A DNA stretch of 64,000 nucleotides, from positions 1-64,000 of the forward strand of contig JAPDPX010000010.1 in the NCBI GenBank assembly GCA_034506255.1, written 5' to 3'. A program made the position numbers and the translations under genes. Below the pieces are notes generated by a model. The model did not search any database. It saw only the letters and a program-made list of their open reading frames with translations, and was not told the origin of the DNA. This document shows, in pieces, positions 50,702 through 58,853 of the stretch. The stretch is from a candidate division KSB1 bacterium (GTDB lineage: Bacteria > Zhuqueibacterota > Zhuqueibacteria > Zhuqueibacterales > Zhuqueibacteraceae). How positions within the stretch are numbered: position 1 is the stretch's first letter; every line of letters starts with the position of its first letter.

Positions 50702-51762
50702 AGGCAGCGCCCCAGGATCATTTCCGTGGAGAAGCCCGGTCCGAGCGTGGTCGCCAGGATGTGGCTTCCGCTTTTGTAATCGGACGATTGCAAATACTCG
50801 TGCCAGACGAAGAGCACGGTCGCGCTTGACATGTTGCCGTAGTCGCGCAAGACCTGCCGCATGTATTTTGTCTTGTGCGGTGGAATCTCGAGCGCTTCCG
50901 CGTAAGCCGCGATCACTTTGGCGCCACCGGGATGCGAAAGGAAAGCAGAAATGTCCTTTACTGCCATGCCCTGGGCGGCCAGAAACTGCTCAATGGCGGG
51001 CCGCGCCGATTCCCGCACGATGGTTGGAATATCCCTGGAGAACAGCACCTTCAAGCCGTCATCGTGCATTTCCCAGCCCATCACTTCCAGCGAATTGCGC
51101 CAAGTGATGGCGTTGGAGGCCAGAATCTGGATTGCAGGCGTCTGGTCATGCGGACAGGCATCACCGAGCAACAAGGCGGCGGCGGCACCATCTGCAAACA
51201 GCGAGGTGGCAACGAAATTGCTTTTTGAGAGATCCCGGCGGATGAAAGTCAGGCTGCACAATTCCAGCGCGATCACCACGGCGCGCCTGTCCGGATAGGC
51301 TTTCAACCAGTCGGCGGCGCGGGATAAACCCGCCACCCCGCCGGCACAACCCAGGCCCCAAAGCGGAGAACGCCTGACCGAAGACCGCAAAGGCAGCGTG
51401 TTGACGAGATGGGCATCAATGCTGGGAGTGGCGATGCCGGTGCTGGAAACGAAGAAAACGTGATCGATTTCCTCCGGCGCGAGCCGATGTTGCGCACACA
51501 GCCGGCGCACGGCTTCAGTGGCCAGCGCCACCGCCTGCTCGGTGTACAGTCGGTTTTTCTCGCTGAAACGGTGATCCTGGCCGTACCATTCCGCCGGCAT
51601 GCAAAAATGGCGCTGTTCGATTTCAGCATGTTTAAAAATGGGCAAGAGGCGGGCAACATTGAGGACAGAGCCCCCAAAAAGCTGGCGGGCAAAATCACCT
51701 GCGACTTCCTGACGGTAAACAAAAGGCGGCACGATGGTCTCGATACCAACCAGCAAAGGCAC
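50698..51762 (-). CDS. Type III polyketide synthase (alkylpyrone/alkylresorcinol type)
   Basis: A 354-residue chalcone-synthase-like enzyme with a complete triad: Cys139 in LWGLGCAGGVAG, His277 in FLSHPGGAK and Asn310 in DYGNMSSAT. FVSSTGIATPSIDAHL and SLFADGAAAALLLG are also typical. It extends a fatty acyl-CoA or acyl carrier starter with malonyl-CoA and cyclises it to an alkylpyrone or alkylresorcinol lipid. The start is GTG 51762, with an AAAGGAG site about nine bases upstream, and a promoter is visible at 51853-51881. The adjacent ICMT-like methyltransferase probably modifies the product. Confidence 0.92.
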   Translation of the reverse strand: MPLLVGIETIVPPFVYRQEVAGDFARQLFGGSVLNVARLLPIFKHAEIEQRHFCMPAEWYGQDHRFSEKNRLYTEQAVALATEAVRRLCAQHRLAPEEIDHVFFVSSTGIATPSIDAHLVNTLPLRSSVRRSPLWGLGCAGGVAGLSRAADWLKAYPDRRAVVIALELCSLTFIRRDLSKSNFVATSLFADGAAAALLLGDACPHDQTPAIQILASNAITWRNSLEVMGWEMHDDGLKVLFSRDIPTIVRESARPAIEQFLAAQGMAVKDISAFLSHPGGAKVIAAYAEALEIPPHKTKYMRQVLRDYGNMSSATVLFVWHEYLQSSDYKSGSHILATTLGPGFSTEMILGRCL

Positions 51763-51852
51763 CTCGCCGTCACTCCTTTAAATGATTGCAAGAACAGAGC
51801 AGAGACCTTACGATGAACGCGGCAGGAGATGGCATGAGAAAAAAATTATAAA

Positions 51853-51881
51853 AATATATACACGAAACCCCTCAAATGCAA
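51853..51881 (-). promoter_or_regulatory. Probable sigma-70 promoter for the polyketide synthase operon
   Basis: On the minus strand, TTGCAT (51881-51876) is separated by exactly 17 bases from TATATT (51858-51853). This lies in an AT-rich stretch (51838-51870) that stands out in GC-rich DNA and is about 90 bases upstream of the GTG start. The remainder of the 51763-52138 divergent gap holds no gene. Confidence 0.55.
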
Positions 51882-52138
51882 GTGCAAGTTTTTTCCACAG
51901 TCATGGCGGTTGATCCGCCCTTGCTGGCCGTATGCGGCAGGCAGGCCATTCAAGCAACTTGAACTCGCTGCGCACCATATGCCTCATTCAAACCCCGGCA
52001 TCGTAATTTTCGTGTGGCCTCTTTTGCCGCTATTTCGGTATATTGCCGGACTTTCGCCAGCTTGGATCACTGACCACCGAGCGTATGAAGCGCCACTGGT
52101 CGCTTCATCTGTTCGCCAGCCGGAGATGGAAGGATTTC

Positions 52139-53731
52139 ATGATCATGCGCAAACGGCTGCCCCCGGACGTGATATTCGTCACTGCGGGGATTGCCACCGC
52201 ACTCAGCTATGGCATGCTGGGTGGGGAAATCATGCCCGCGGCCCTGCATCTGCCGGAAGCGAGGGTGCCCTGGTTTCTGGCGCTCGTTGGCGCGCAGTTT
52301 GTCTTGTTGCTCACGGCTTTTGGGGCCCTGCGCCGGCACGCTGGCGATGGCGCTCTTTCGCGCAAATTCAAATGGCTGATCATGGGATTTGCCGTGGTGT
52401 TCCGCCTTTGCCTGCTACCACAAACGCCGTGGCTGTCAAATGACATTTATCGCTACGTGTGGGATGGCCGGCTGGTGACGCACGGGCTGAATCCCTATTC
52501 CCTGCCACCCGCGGCACCGGAGCTGGCGGGCTTGCGCGACGCAGCGGTGTACGGTCGCATGAGTCACACCGGAGTAAACACCGTCTATCCACCGCTGCTG
52601 CAGTATCTCTTCGCCGCCGGGGTGGCGCTGGCCGAGGCCTTGGATTTCAATCCCGTGCTCAGCTTGAAGGCCATCCTGCTTTTATTTGATCTCGTGCTCA
52701 TTGGCATGTTGCTGCACATGCTGCCGAATTTTGGCCCGGCCGCCGGCATGGTTTTGCTTTATGCTTGGCATCCCCTGCCGGTCATCGAAATCGCCGGCAG
52801 CGGTCACAGCGACGTGGTGGGTGTGCTGTGCCTTGTCATGGCAATGCATGCGAGCCGGCAGAATCATCATGCCAGAGCCGGCTTGTTTCTGGCCCTGGCA
52901 TTTCTGGTGAAATTTCTCGCACTTTTATTGCTGCCCTTCTGGCTGATGATGGCGTGGCGCAGCGCCGGGCGGCGGGCCGCGGTCCGGTGCTTCACTGCTT
53001 TTGCCGCCACGATTCTGTTGGGCTACGCGCCTGTTGCAGGGGCCGGCTCACAGCTTCTTGCGGGATTGCTGGTCTACTCCGCGAAATGGCGCTTCAATGA
53101 CAGCTTCTTTGCGATGCTCTTCAACGCCGTGCATGCGTTGCTGCCGGATCGCCTGGTTGTGCTGTTGATGGTGCCGCCGGATTGGGAGGTGACGCCCACA
53201 GTCTTGCAAACCCGGCGCATCGACCTGGCGCTGCATCTCGCCAAAGCCGGCGTGACTGTGCTGTTTCTGCTGATCTCCATGCGGGTCGGCCGGCACTTTT
53301 GGCAAACGCCAGCCGTGGGCATGACGGCTCACCTGCCGCAGCTCTCACTGGCGATTTTGGCATCGTTGCTTCTGCTCTCCCCGACTCTGCAGCCTTGGTA
53401 TTTGTTGTGGCTTTTACCCCTGCTTTGCCTGAGCCACGAAGTCCGCAAAGCTGGCTCGCCTCCGATCTGGCAGCCGGCCCTGATCCCCGCCTTGGCTGGG
53501 AAGCCGGCACTCGGCGGCTTGTGGCTGTTGACGGCCACCGTTTTCCTGTCCTATTGGATTCTGCATGATTATTTGGTCAGCGGCTTGTGGCGCGAGGCGG
53601 CCTGGTGGAAATGGTTGGAATTTGGTCCACCATATGGTCTGCTGTTTTGGGGAATTGTGGCCCAGCGGCGCATGCCCAGCCTGCAAAGACAGAAAATGAA
53701 AATGCCACCGGCTGAAGCCGGAGGCATTTGA
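52139..53731 (+). CDS. Polytopic mannosyltransferase-like membrane protein (GT87-like)
   Basis: A 530-residue protein with about 12 membrane helices. The loop-1 motif WLSNDIYRYVWDGRLVTHGLNPYS and the following NTVYPPLLQYLFA are hallmarks of polyprenol-phosphate mannose-dependent transferases (DUF2029/MptB-like). WHPLPVIEIAGSGHSDVVG and SPTLQPWYLLWLLPLL are further family marks. It probably adds mannose or a similar sugar to a lipid-linked glycan on the outer face of the inner membrane. The start is ATG 52139 or 52145; GGAAGGA precedes the first. The last ten codons double as a terminator hairpin for the convergent rpoD gene. Confidence 0.85.
   Translation: MIMRKRLPPDVIFVTAGIATALSYGMLGGEIMPAALHLPEARVPWFLALVGAQFVLLLTAFGALRRHAGDGALSRKFKWLIMGFAVVFRLCLLPQTPWLSNDIYRYVWDGRLVTHGLNPYSLPPAAPELAGLRDAAVYGRMSHTGVNTVYPPLLQYLFAAGVALAEALDFNPVLSLKAILLLFDLVLIGMLLHMLPNFGPAAGMVLLYAWHPLPVIEIAGSGHSDVVGVLCLVMAMHASRQNHHARAGLFLALAFLVKFLALLLLPFWLMMAWRSAGRRAAVRCFTAFAATILLGYAPVAGAGSQLLAGLLVYSAKWRFNDSFFAMLFNAVHALLPDRLVVLLMVPPDWEVTPTVLQTRRIDLALHLAKAGVTVLFLLISMRVGRHFWQTPAVGMTAHLPQLSLAILASLLLLSPTLQPWYLLWLLPLLCLSHEVRKAGSPPIWQPALIPALAGKPALGGLWLLTATVFLSYWILHDYLVSGLWREAAWWKWLEFGPPYGLLFWGIVAQRRMPSLQRQKMKMPPAEAGGI
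53700..53729 (-). terminator. Terminator hairpin of rpoD, embedded in the 3' end of the convergent gene
   Basis: AAATGCC-A-CCGGCT-GA-AGCCGG-A-GGCATTT forms a 13-bp interrupted stem. On the minus strand it is followed by a T-rich run (TTTTCATTTT), fitting an intrinsic terminator for the leftward rpoD gene about 30 bases past its stop. On the plus strand the run is only three Ts. Confidence 0.75.
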
Positions 53732-53757
53732 TCATCAGGTTGATACGGAAGGGAGGA

Positions 53758-54615
53758 TCAGCCCAAATATTTGCGCAGGGGTTCCAGACGGGAGCGGTGC
53801 CGCAGCCGGCGCAGGGCCTTTTCTTTGATCTGACGTACACGCTCACGCGTCAGCTTGAAGTGTTCGCCAATCTCCTCCAGGGTCAAAGGCCGGTCGCCAT
53901 CCAAACCGAAGTAGAGCCGGATGATTTCGGCTTCGCGCGGCTTGAGGGTGGACAGGACTTTGTCGATTTCCACCTGCAGGGACTCCTGCATCAATCCTTC
54001 ATCCGGCGGAGCATAGCGGTCGCTTTCGATGACATCGAGCAGACTGTTTCCCTCTTCTTCCTTGAAAGGCTCGTCGAGCGAAAGATGGCGTGCGGAAGTT
54101 TTCAACACGTCCGCCACCTCATAGGCAGTCAGTTCCATCTTTTCGGCGATCTCCTCCATGCTGGGCTCGCGGCCGAAGCGCTTCTCCAGCTCTTCCAGCG
54201 CGCGGCCGACCTTGTTGATGGCACCCACGCGGTTGAGGGGCAGACGCACGACCCGGCTTTGCTCGGCGAGCGCCTGCAGAATCGATTGGCGAATCCACCA
54301 GACTGCATAGGAGATGAATTTGAAGCCCCGGGTTTCATCGAAGCGCTGCGCGGCTTTGATCAGACCGAGGTTGCCTTCGCTGATCAGATCCTGCAGCGGC
54401 AATCCCTGGCCCTGATATTCCTTGGCAACGCTGATGACAAAGCGCAGGTTGGCTTTCACCAGTTTATCCAGGGCCTTGCCATTGCTCTTGCGGATCTGGC
54501 GCGCCAGTTCCACTTCCTCTTCGGGAGCCAGTGGGGAATATCCACCAATCTCTTCGAGATATTTCTCAATCGACTGTTTGGTCCGGCTTTCGGTTACTTT
54601 GCGTTTCTTGGCCAT
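53758..54615 (-). CDS. rpoD: Primary-type RNA polymerase sigma-70 factor
   Basis: A 285-residue sigma factor with regions 1.2, 2, 3 and 4 in order: SIEKYLEEIGGYSPLAPEEE, LRFVISVAKEYQGQGLPLQDLISEGNLGLIKA, FKFISYAVWWIRQSILQAL (-10 recognition), EPSMEEIAEKM, and LKPREAEIIRLYFGLDGD with LTLEEIGEHFKLTRERVRQIKEKALRRL (-35 helix-turn-helix). It lacks the long acidic region 1.1 of proteobacterial RpoD, as is usual for the housekeeping factor in FCB bacteria. It sits 125 bases after rpsU on the same strand, reminiscent of the rpsU-dnaG-rpoD operon without dnaG. Confidence 0.93.
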   Translation of the reverse strand: MAKKRKVTESRTKQSIEKYLEEIGGYSPLAPEEEVELARQIRKSNGKALDKLVKANLRFVISVAKEYQGQGLPLQDLISEGNLGLIKAAQRFDETRGFKFISYAVWWIRQSILQALAEQSRVVRLPLNRVGAINKVGRALEELEKRFGREPSMEEIAEKMELTAYEVADVLKTSARHLSLDEPFKEEEGNSLLDVIESDRYAPPDEGLMQESLQVEIDKVLSTLKPREAEIIRLYFGLDGDRPLTLEEIGEHFKLTRERVRQIKEKALRRLRHRSRLEPLRKYLG

Positions 54616-54740
54616 GTGTTCATCCGATTGCGATCATGTTGCCATGATCAAACCAATAGTGTGCATAGACTTATGAGACAGCTAATACACGCTCATGCGT
54701 GCAATTGCGGAAAGCAAGCATGCAGAAATCCTGCCAGGCA

Positions 54741-54929
54741 TTAGCGCATCCGCAGTCGATTTGCTCTGCGAATGGCGTTTTCCCGACGCATGCGCCTGCG
54801 CTGGCTGGGTTTGAGATAGTAGGTTGACTTTCTGAAATCCCGCAACACACCCGCGCGATCACATTTGCGCTTGAACCGGACGATCGCGCGGTCAAGCGAC
54901 TCTTTTGCGCCAACAGTAACTCGGACCAT
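54741..54929 (-). CDS. rpsU: 30S ribosomal protein S21
   Basis: A 62-residue basic protein matching bacterial S21: VRVTVGAKESLDRAIVRFKRKCDRAGVL then RDFRKSTYYLKPSQRRRMR and a basic end. S21 binds the 30S subunit near the anti-Shine-Dalgarno region and helps initiation. ATG 54929 has an AAAGGGG site. It is transcribed from a strong promoter at about 55301-55329, which leaves a leader of about 360 bases. Confidence 0.93.
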   Translation of the reverse strand: MVRVTVGAKESLDRAIVRFKRKCDRAGVLRDFRKSTYYLKPSQRRRMRRENAIRRANRLRMR

Positions 54930-55063
54930 ATTTGGTAACCCCTTTCGCTTTAACTCTCTTGGGTGTAGCGGGCGGAGCGTCAAGGTTAGAAATTTAGAGA
55001 CCTTAACAACCCGCTGGCAATTCATCTTAACTGCCCGAGGAGAGATAAAGTTCCACCATTGTC

Positions 55064-55264
55064 TCAAACGATCCGGCGGTTAAGCTGTTGGAAGATTTTG
55101 AGTTCAATTACATTTTTGTCAGTGCTGTTCTCGCGGGTGACAATTCTCAGAATGCTGGCATGAAGACGTTGCATCTGGCCATTTTGTTTTGCCGCCAGCG
55201 AAAAACTTTCTTCATAATCCCAGCGCGATAAAAATTTTACCGACGTAACTTCGATGAATTCCAA
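55064..55264 (-). CDS. Possible small protein in the rpsU leader
   Basis: A 66-residue frame (TTG 55264 to TGA 55064) whose codons look used: KFLSRWDYEESFSLAAKQNG, then QMQRLHASILRIVTRENSTD and KNVIELKIFQQLNRR. It lies entirely downstream of the strong promoter, beginning about 30 bases after the predicted transcript start. It has no ribosome site and no ATG until residue 30. No family is recognised. It may be a true small gene upstream of rpsU or a fortuitous frame. Confidence 0.4.
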   Translation of the reverse strand: MEFIEVTSVKFLSRWDYEESFSLAAKQNGQMQRLHASILRIVTRENSTDKNVIELKIFQQLNRRIV

Positions 55265-55300
55265 AAGAATAGGCTTGTTTGTTCTTTTTTGAGAGCGCGG

Positions 55301-55329
55301 AATATACAGCAATAATCTCACATTGTCAA
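55301..55329 (-). promoter_or_regulatory. Near-consensus sigma-70 promoter upstream of rpsU-rpoD
   Basis: On the minus strand, a perfect TTGACA (55329-55324), a 17-base spacer, then TATATT (55306-55301) with AT-rich surroundings. Transcription should begin near 55293 and run to rpsU. Nothing else in the window comes so close to consensus. Confidence 0.75.
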
Positions 55330-55442
55330 GCATGTGACAAATATTTATTGCCCCCGCAAACGGGTTGACAGCCCTCCTGCCTTGATGCGCCAGGTTCGGA
55401 ACCGCGATAGCACGCCTCCGGCAGAAGTGATTGGTCCTCTGC

Positions 55443-57215
55443 TCATGCCGGCAGATAGATGATGAAATTGCTGCCCCGCCCCACTTCGCTCTCCACCCGA
55501 ATGGTGCCGCCATGCTCCTCCACGATTTGCAAAGCCAAAGCCAAGCCTATCCCGGTGCCTCTTTTTTTGGTTGAAAAATAAAAATCAAAAATCCGGTTCA
55601 GATTTTCCCTGGGAATGCCTTTGCCGGTGTCACGAAACCAAACCACAGCATAAGGCCGGCGGGTGTCCTCAAGCGACCGGCGGTTCACCAGGTCGAGACC
55701 AATGATCAGCCGGCCGCCGCCGGGCATGGCTTGCACTGCATTGATGAAAATGTTGAGGAAGACCTGATGCATCCGGTTGGGGTCCAGTTGTACGCGCAAA
55801 TTGCTGACGCGATAGTCACGCTCCACGCGCACGCCTCGTTGCAGCGCCGCCGGGGTTTCCATTTTGACCAGTTCATCGAGCAGATCGTTGAGGCATTGCT
55901 CGGATTTTTCGAGTTTGGGCGGCCGAGCGATCATCAGGAAATTGCTCACCAGATCATCGACCCGCCGGATTTCCGCAGCCAGGATTTGATGATAATGTTC
56001 GAGCTTTTGCGGATCGATTTCGGGTCTGTGAAACTCCCGCCGCATCAACTGCAGGTTGATCACCATGGCGTTAAGCGGATTGCGAATTTCATGCGACAGC
56101 ACCGAAGAGAGCTTGTTGAGGGTCTCCAGCCGTTCGGCCCGCTTCAGGCGGTCTTGAAAGCGGCGCAAGCGCCGTGTCATCGCATTGAAATGCAACGCCA
56201 GAGTGCTGATCTCATCCCGGCCGAGGCGCCGAATTTGGTGTTTCAGGCCGCCCCGGGAGATTTCCGTGATGCCGTTGATCAGCTCATTCACCGGCTTGAC
56301 GATTTGTCTGGTGTAGACGGCTGCGATAAGCGCCGCCACCAGGGCGCTGCCCGCCATCAGCAAAAAAATCTGCATCTCCATGACGCGTGAGGGGGCGAAG
56401 GCCTCGCGGGTGGGCTGTTGGATCACCGTGGCCCACCGCTGCCCGGCAATGGGGGCATAAGCTGCCAGCATCTCGACGCCGTGACGATCGACGTAGGTGT
56501 GACTGCCGCTTTTACCGGCGATGGCAGCCGCAACGATGGCAGCTTCCTCGAAGCGCTGGCGCTCCAGCACCTGCCGGCGGTCGGTGTGTGCGATGTACTG
56601 GCCGTCGGAACGAAAGATGAAGGCCTCGCTCCTGGGACCGACGCGATTGCTGTCCACCAGCGCCCAGATTTCCTTCAGGTCGACTTCGGCGAGCAGGCAG
56701 GCGCTGACCTCATCAAAGACCAGCACCGGCTCGGCGATGTCCATCAGCGGCAATTTTTCATCGGAGATGTACACCGGCGAGGTGTGGCTTTTGTTGTTGC
56801 GGATGGCGGTGAGCAGATCCGGATCGACCGAGTGACCCCGCGGCACGCCGAAGGCCGTCGAGCGGATCACCCGGCCGAGGGTATCGAGCAGCGAAATCTT
56901 TTTGAAGATGGGAAACTCGCGCACGATCTTGTTGATGATCAATTCCTGCCCCATGCGGTCGTTGCCGGAGAACGCCGGGCTTTGGGCATTGATGCGCAGA
57001 ATGTCATGTGCGCGCCCGAGCGTGGCGCTGATCAGGGAGGAGGAGCGGCGGGCAAACTGCAGGTTGCGATCGAGAATGGTCTCGCGGATGGCCTGTTGCG
57101 CCGTATGAATGAGAATCTGGCCGGTGATCAACAGGGGAATGGTCACCAAAAAAATATGCGAAATCAGCAGGCGGGTGAAGAGCCGATGTCGAATGGGGAT
57201 TGGGGGGACCTGCAT
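55443..57215 (-). CDS. Membrane sensor histidine kinase
   Basis: A 590-residue kinase. An N-terminal membrane helix (residues about 13-33) and a second (about 283-303) flank a 250-residue periplasmic sensor of dCache type. A HAMP domain follows (KPVNELINGITEISRGGLKHQI). The dimerisation helix has the phospho-acceptor His375 in LSSVLSHEIRNPLNAM. The ATPase domain has FLNIFINAVQAMPGGGRL (N box), WFRDTGKGIPRENLNRIFDFYFSTK and GTGIGLALALQIVEEHGG. No response regulator is adjacent. It lies 79 bases downstream of a periplasmic binding protein gene, which may present the ligand to it (inference). Confidence 0.92.
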   Translation of the reverse strand: MQVPPIPIRHRLFTRLLISHIFLVTIPLLITGQILIHTAQQAIRETILDRNLQFARRSSSLISATLGRAHDILRINAQSPAFSGNDRMGQELIINKIVREFPIFKKISLLDTLGRVIRSTAFGVPRGHSVDPDLLTAIRNNKSHTSPVYISDEKLPLMDIAEPVLVFDEVSACLLAEVDLKEIWALVDSNRVGPRSEAFIFRSDGQYIAHTDRRQVLERQRFEEAAIVAAAIAGKSGSHTYVDRHGVEMLAAYAPIAGQRWATVIQQPTREAFAPSRVMEMQIFLLMAGSALVAALIAAVYTRQIVKPVNELINGITEISRGGLKHQIRRLGRDEISTLALHFNAMTRRLRRFQDRLKRAERLETLNKLSSVLSHEIRNPLNAMVINLQLMRREFHRPEIDPQKLEHYHQILAAEIRRVDDLVSNFLMIARPPKLEKSEQCLNDLLDELVKMETPAALQRGVRVERDYRVSNLRVQLDPNRMHQVFLNIFINAVQAMPGGGRLIIGLDLVNRRSLEDTRRPYAVVWFRDTGKGIPRENLNRIFDFYFSTKKRGTGIGLALALQIVEEHGGTIRVESEVGRGSNFIIYLPA

Positions 57216-57294
57216 GTCAACGACCCGTCACGTAAAGCGCGCGTTGCGGTTTCACCGGCGATGAATTCCTCGCCGGCCACAGCGAGGCGGGCGG

Positions 57295-58539
57295 TCAGCG
57301 CACCCGCCATTCAAAAAAAGGTTTGGGCCTGCCGTTGCCGTTGAGATAGTCGGCAAAACCCGCGGCGTTGATGATATGCCACACCAGCCAGGGATGAAAC
57401 AGAAAGGTGGCGGGCTGATCTTCCGCCAAAATCAACTGCAGTCGCATGGTTGCCGTCCGAATGTCCTCCTGCCGCGTGAAGTTGCGCAGGAGCGTCTGGG
57501 TGTGCCAGTAAGGCTCGCTGCGGTAGCCCAGCCGGCCGCTGCCGGAACCATCGCCAAAAAACTCCAGCAGGCTCGCGGGCGAATCCGCGAAACGATGCTG
57601 CAGCAACACGGCATCAAAGCGGCCGCTTTGCACCGAATCATTCAGCGCCGCGGCACTGAGCGGTTCGGGAATGACGTCGATACCGATTTGATTCCAGTCG
57701 ATTTTGATTTGGCGGGCGAGTTGCTCCTTCAGCTTCACACCCTCCTGGAAAAACAGGCGAAAACGCAGCGGCCGGTTGTTGCGGATGCGAATGTGTTCCC
57801 GGTTCATCCGGCCCCAGCCCGCGGCCTCCAGCAGTGCGATCGCGAGGCGGGGGTCATATTTCACTTCCCGTACCGCCGAGGTATAGTAGATGCTTTCCTT
57901 TTCGAAAGGCCCGCGCGCCAAATCCGCTTCGCCGGAGAGCACCTGGCGCAGAAACTTCTTGCGGTCAATGGCATGGCCGAGCGCACGGCGCACCGCCAAA
58001 TCACGCAACAGCGGGTGCGCGTAATTGTAACAGATCAGATCAACGGTATTGCGGTCGGGCGGCAGCGGCACGATTTGATAGATGGAACCGGTGTTTTGGA
58101 TCTCCTCGGCGGAAGCCTTGCTGGTGAGCACGGCGTAGTCGATGTTGCCCAGGATGATCTCCGAAACCAGGCTGCGCTCGCTGGTAAAAAAACGATATTC
58201 GACACCGGTGGGAGGCCGCGCACTGGGCACCTGCGAAAGCGGTGCGCTGAATGCCGAAGGCTTAAAGGTGAGGAAAAGATTGTTGGTCTTGCCGGCAACC
58301 ATGGAAAAGGGGCTGGCATCACCGGTTTCCGCAACCAAAAAATCACCGGCGCGGGTGTGCAGCGCAAGCCGGCGCACGTCCTGCTCGCCAGTCAACAGCC
58401 CCACCACCACGGCTCGCGGGGCGAAGAAACCCGGCTGCGCCGTGGCCGGCATTCCCCCGGCACCGGCGAGCAGCCAGAGCAGAGACAAGCCACACACCAG
58501 GCGGCGGGCAAGGTATGTTTGGCGCAAGCACACCATCAT
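57295..58539 (-). CDS. Family 5 extracellular solute-binding protein
   Basis: A 414-residue protein with a signal peptide (LVCGLSLLWLLAGAGGMPATAQ). The body matches SBP_bac_5, the peptide/nickel-binding component of ABC importers: LRDLAVRRALGHAIDRKKFLRQVLSGEADLARGPF and the following LLEAAGW, then IKIDWNQIGIDVIPEPLS. It is shorter than the usual 500 or more residues. No permease or ATPase gene lies beside it; the next gene is a sensor kinase. It may serve as a sensing rather than a transport protein. The start is ATG 58539 or the adjacent 58536. Confidence 0.85.
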   Translation of the reverse strand: MMVCLRQTYLARRLVCGLSLLWLLAGAGGMPATAQPGFFAPRAVVVGLLTGEQDVRRLALHTRAGDFLVAETGDASPFSMVAGKTNNLFLTFKPSAFSAPLSQVPSARPPTGVEYRFFTSERSLVSEIILGNIDYAVLTSKASAEEIQNTGSIYQIVPLPPDRNTVDLICYNYAHPLLRDLAVRRALGHAIDRKKFLRQVLSGEADLARGPFEKESIYYTSAVREVKYDPRLAIALLEAAGWGRMNREHIRIRNNRPLRFRLFFQEGVKLKEQLARQIKIDWNQIGIDVIPEPLSAAALNDSVQSGRFDAVLLQHRFADSPASLLEFFGDGSGSGRLGYRSEPYWHTQTLLRNFTRQEDIRTATMRLQLILAEDQPATFLFHPWLVWHIINAAGFADYLNGNGRPKPFFEWRVR

Positions 58540-58853
58540 TTTTTGGAAGACAGCAGCAGACCCAGGACAAATCACACTGGGCACGATGGCTCCGGCCCTT
58601 TCCGCTCCGGGGGTCATTCGTGGAGGTTTAGCGCTTGGGTGGGAGGATTTTTCTGCAAGTGTGGTAGCAATGCGATGCAACCAGATCCTGCCATGTGATG
58701 CAAACATCGCGGCAATCTGCGGCGTGAGGCTGTGCGCACGCCGGCACCACCGGCGACGGTGCCCGGCAGCCCGCGACCGTCTTCCGGCATGTCACCCGTG
58801 GCCCGTGCGGCGCATGCCCGGCGTGTCAGGGAAGAAGACGATCGACCGCCACC
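58540..58853. other. Intergenic region without a recognised gene
   Basis: About 310 bases between the threonine aldolase stop and the binding-protein start, both leftward. It should contain the promoter of the binding-protein/kinase pair, but no clear -35/-10 was found, nor any repeat. Confidence 0.4.
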
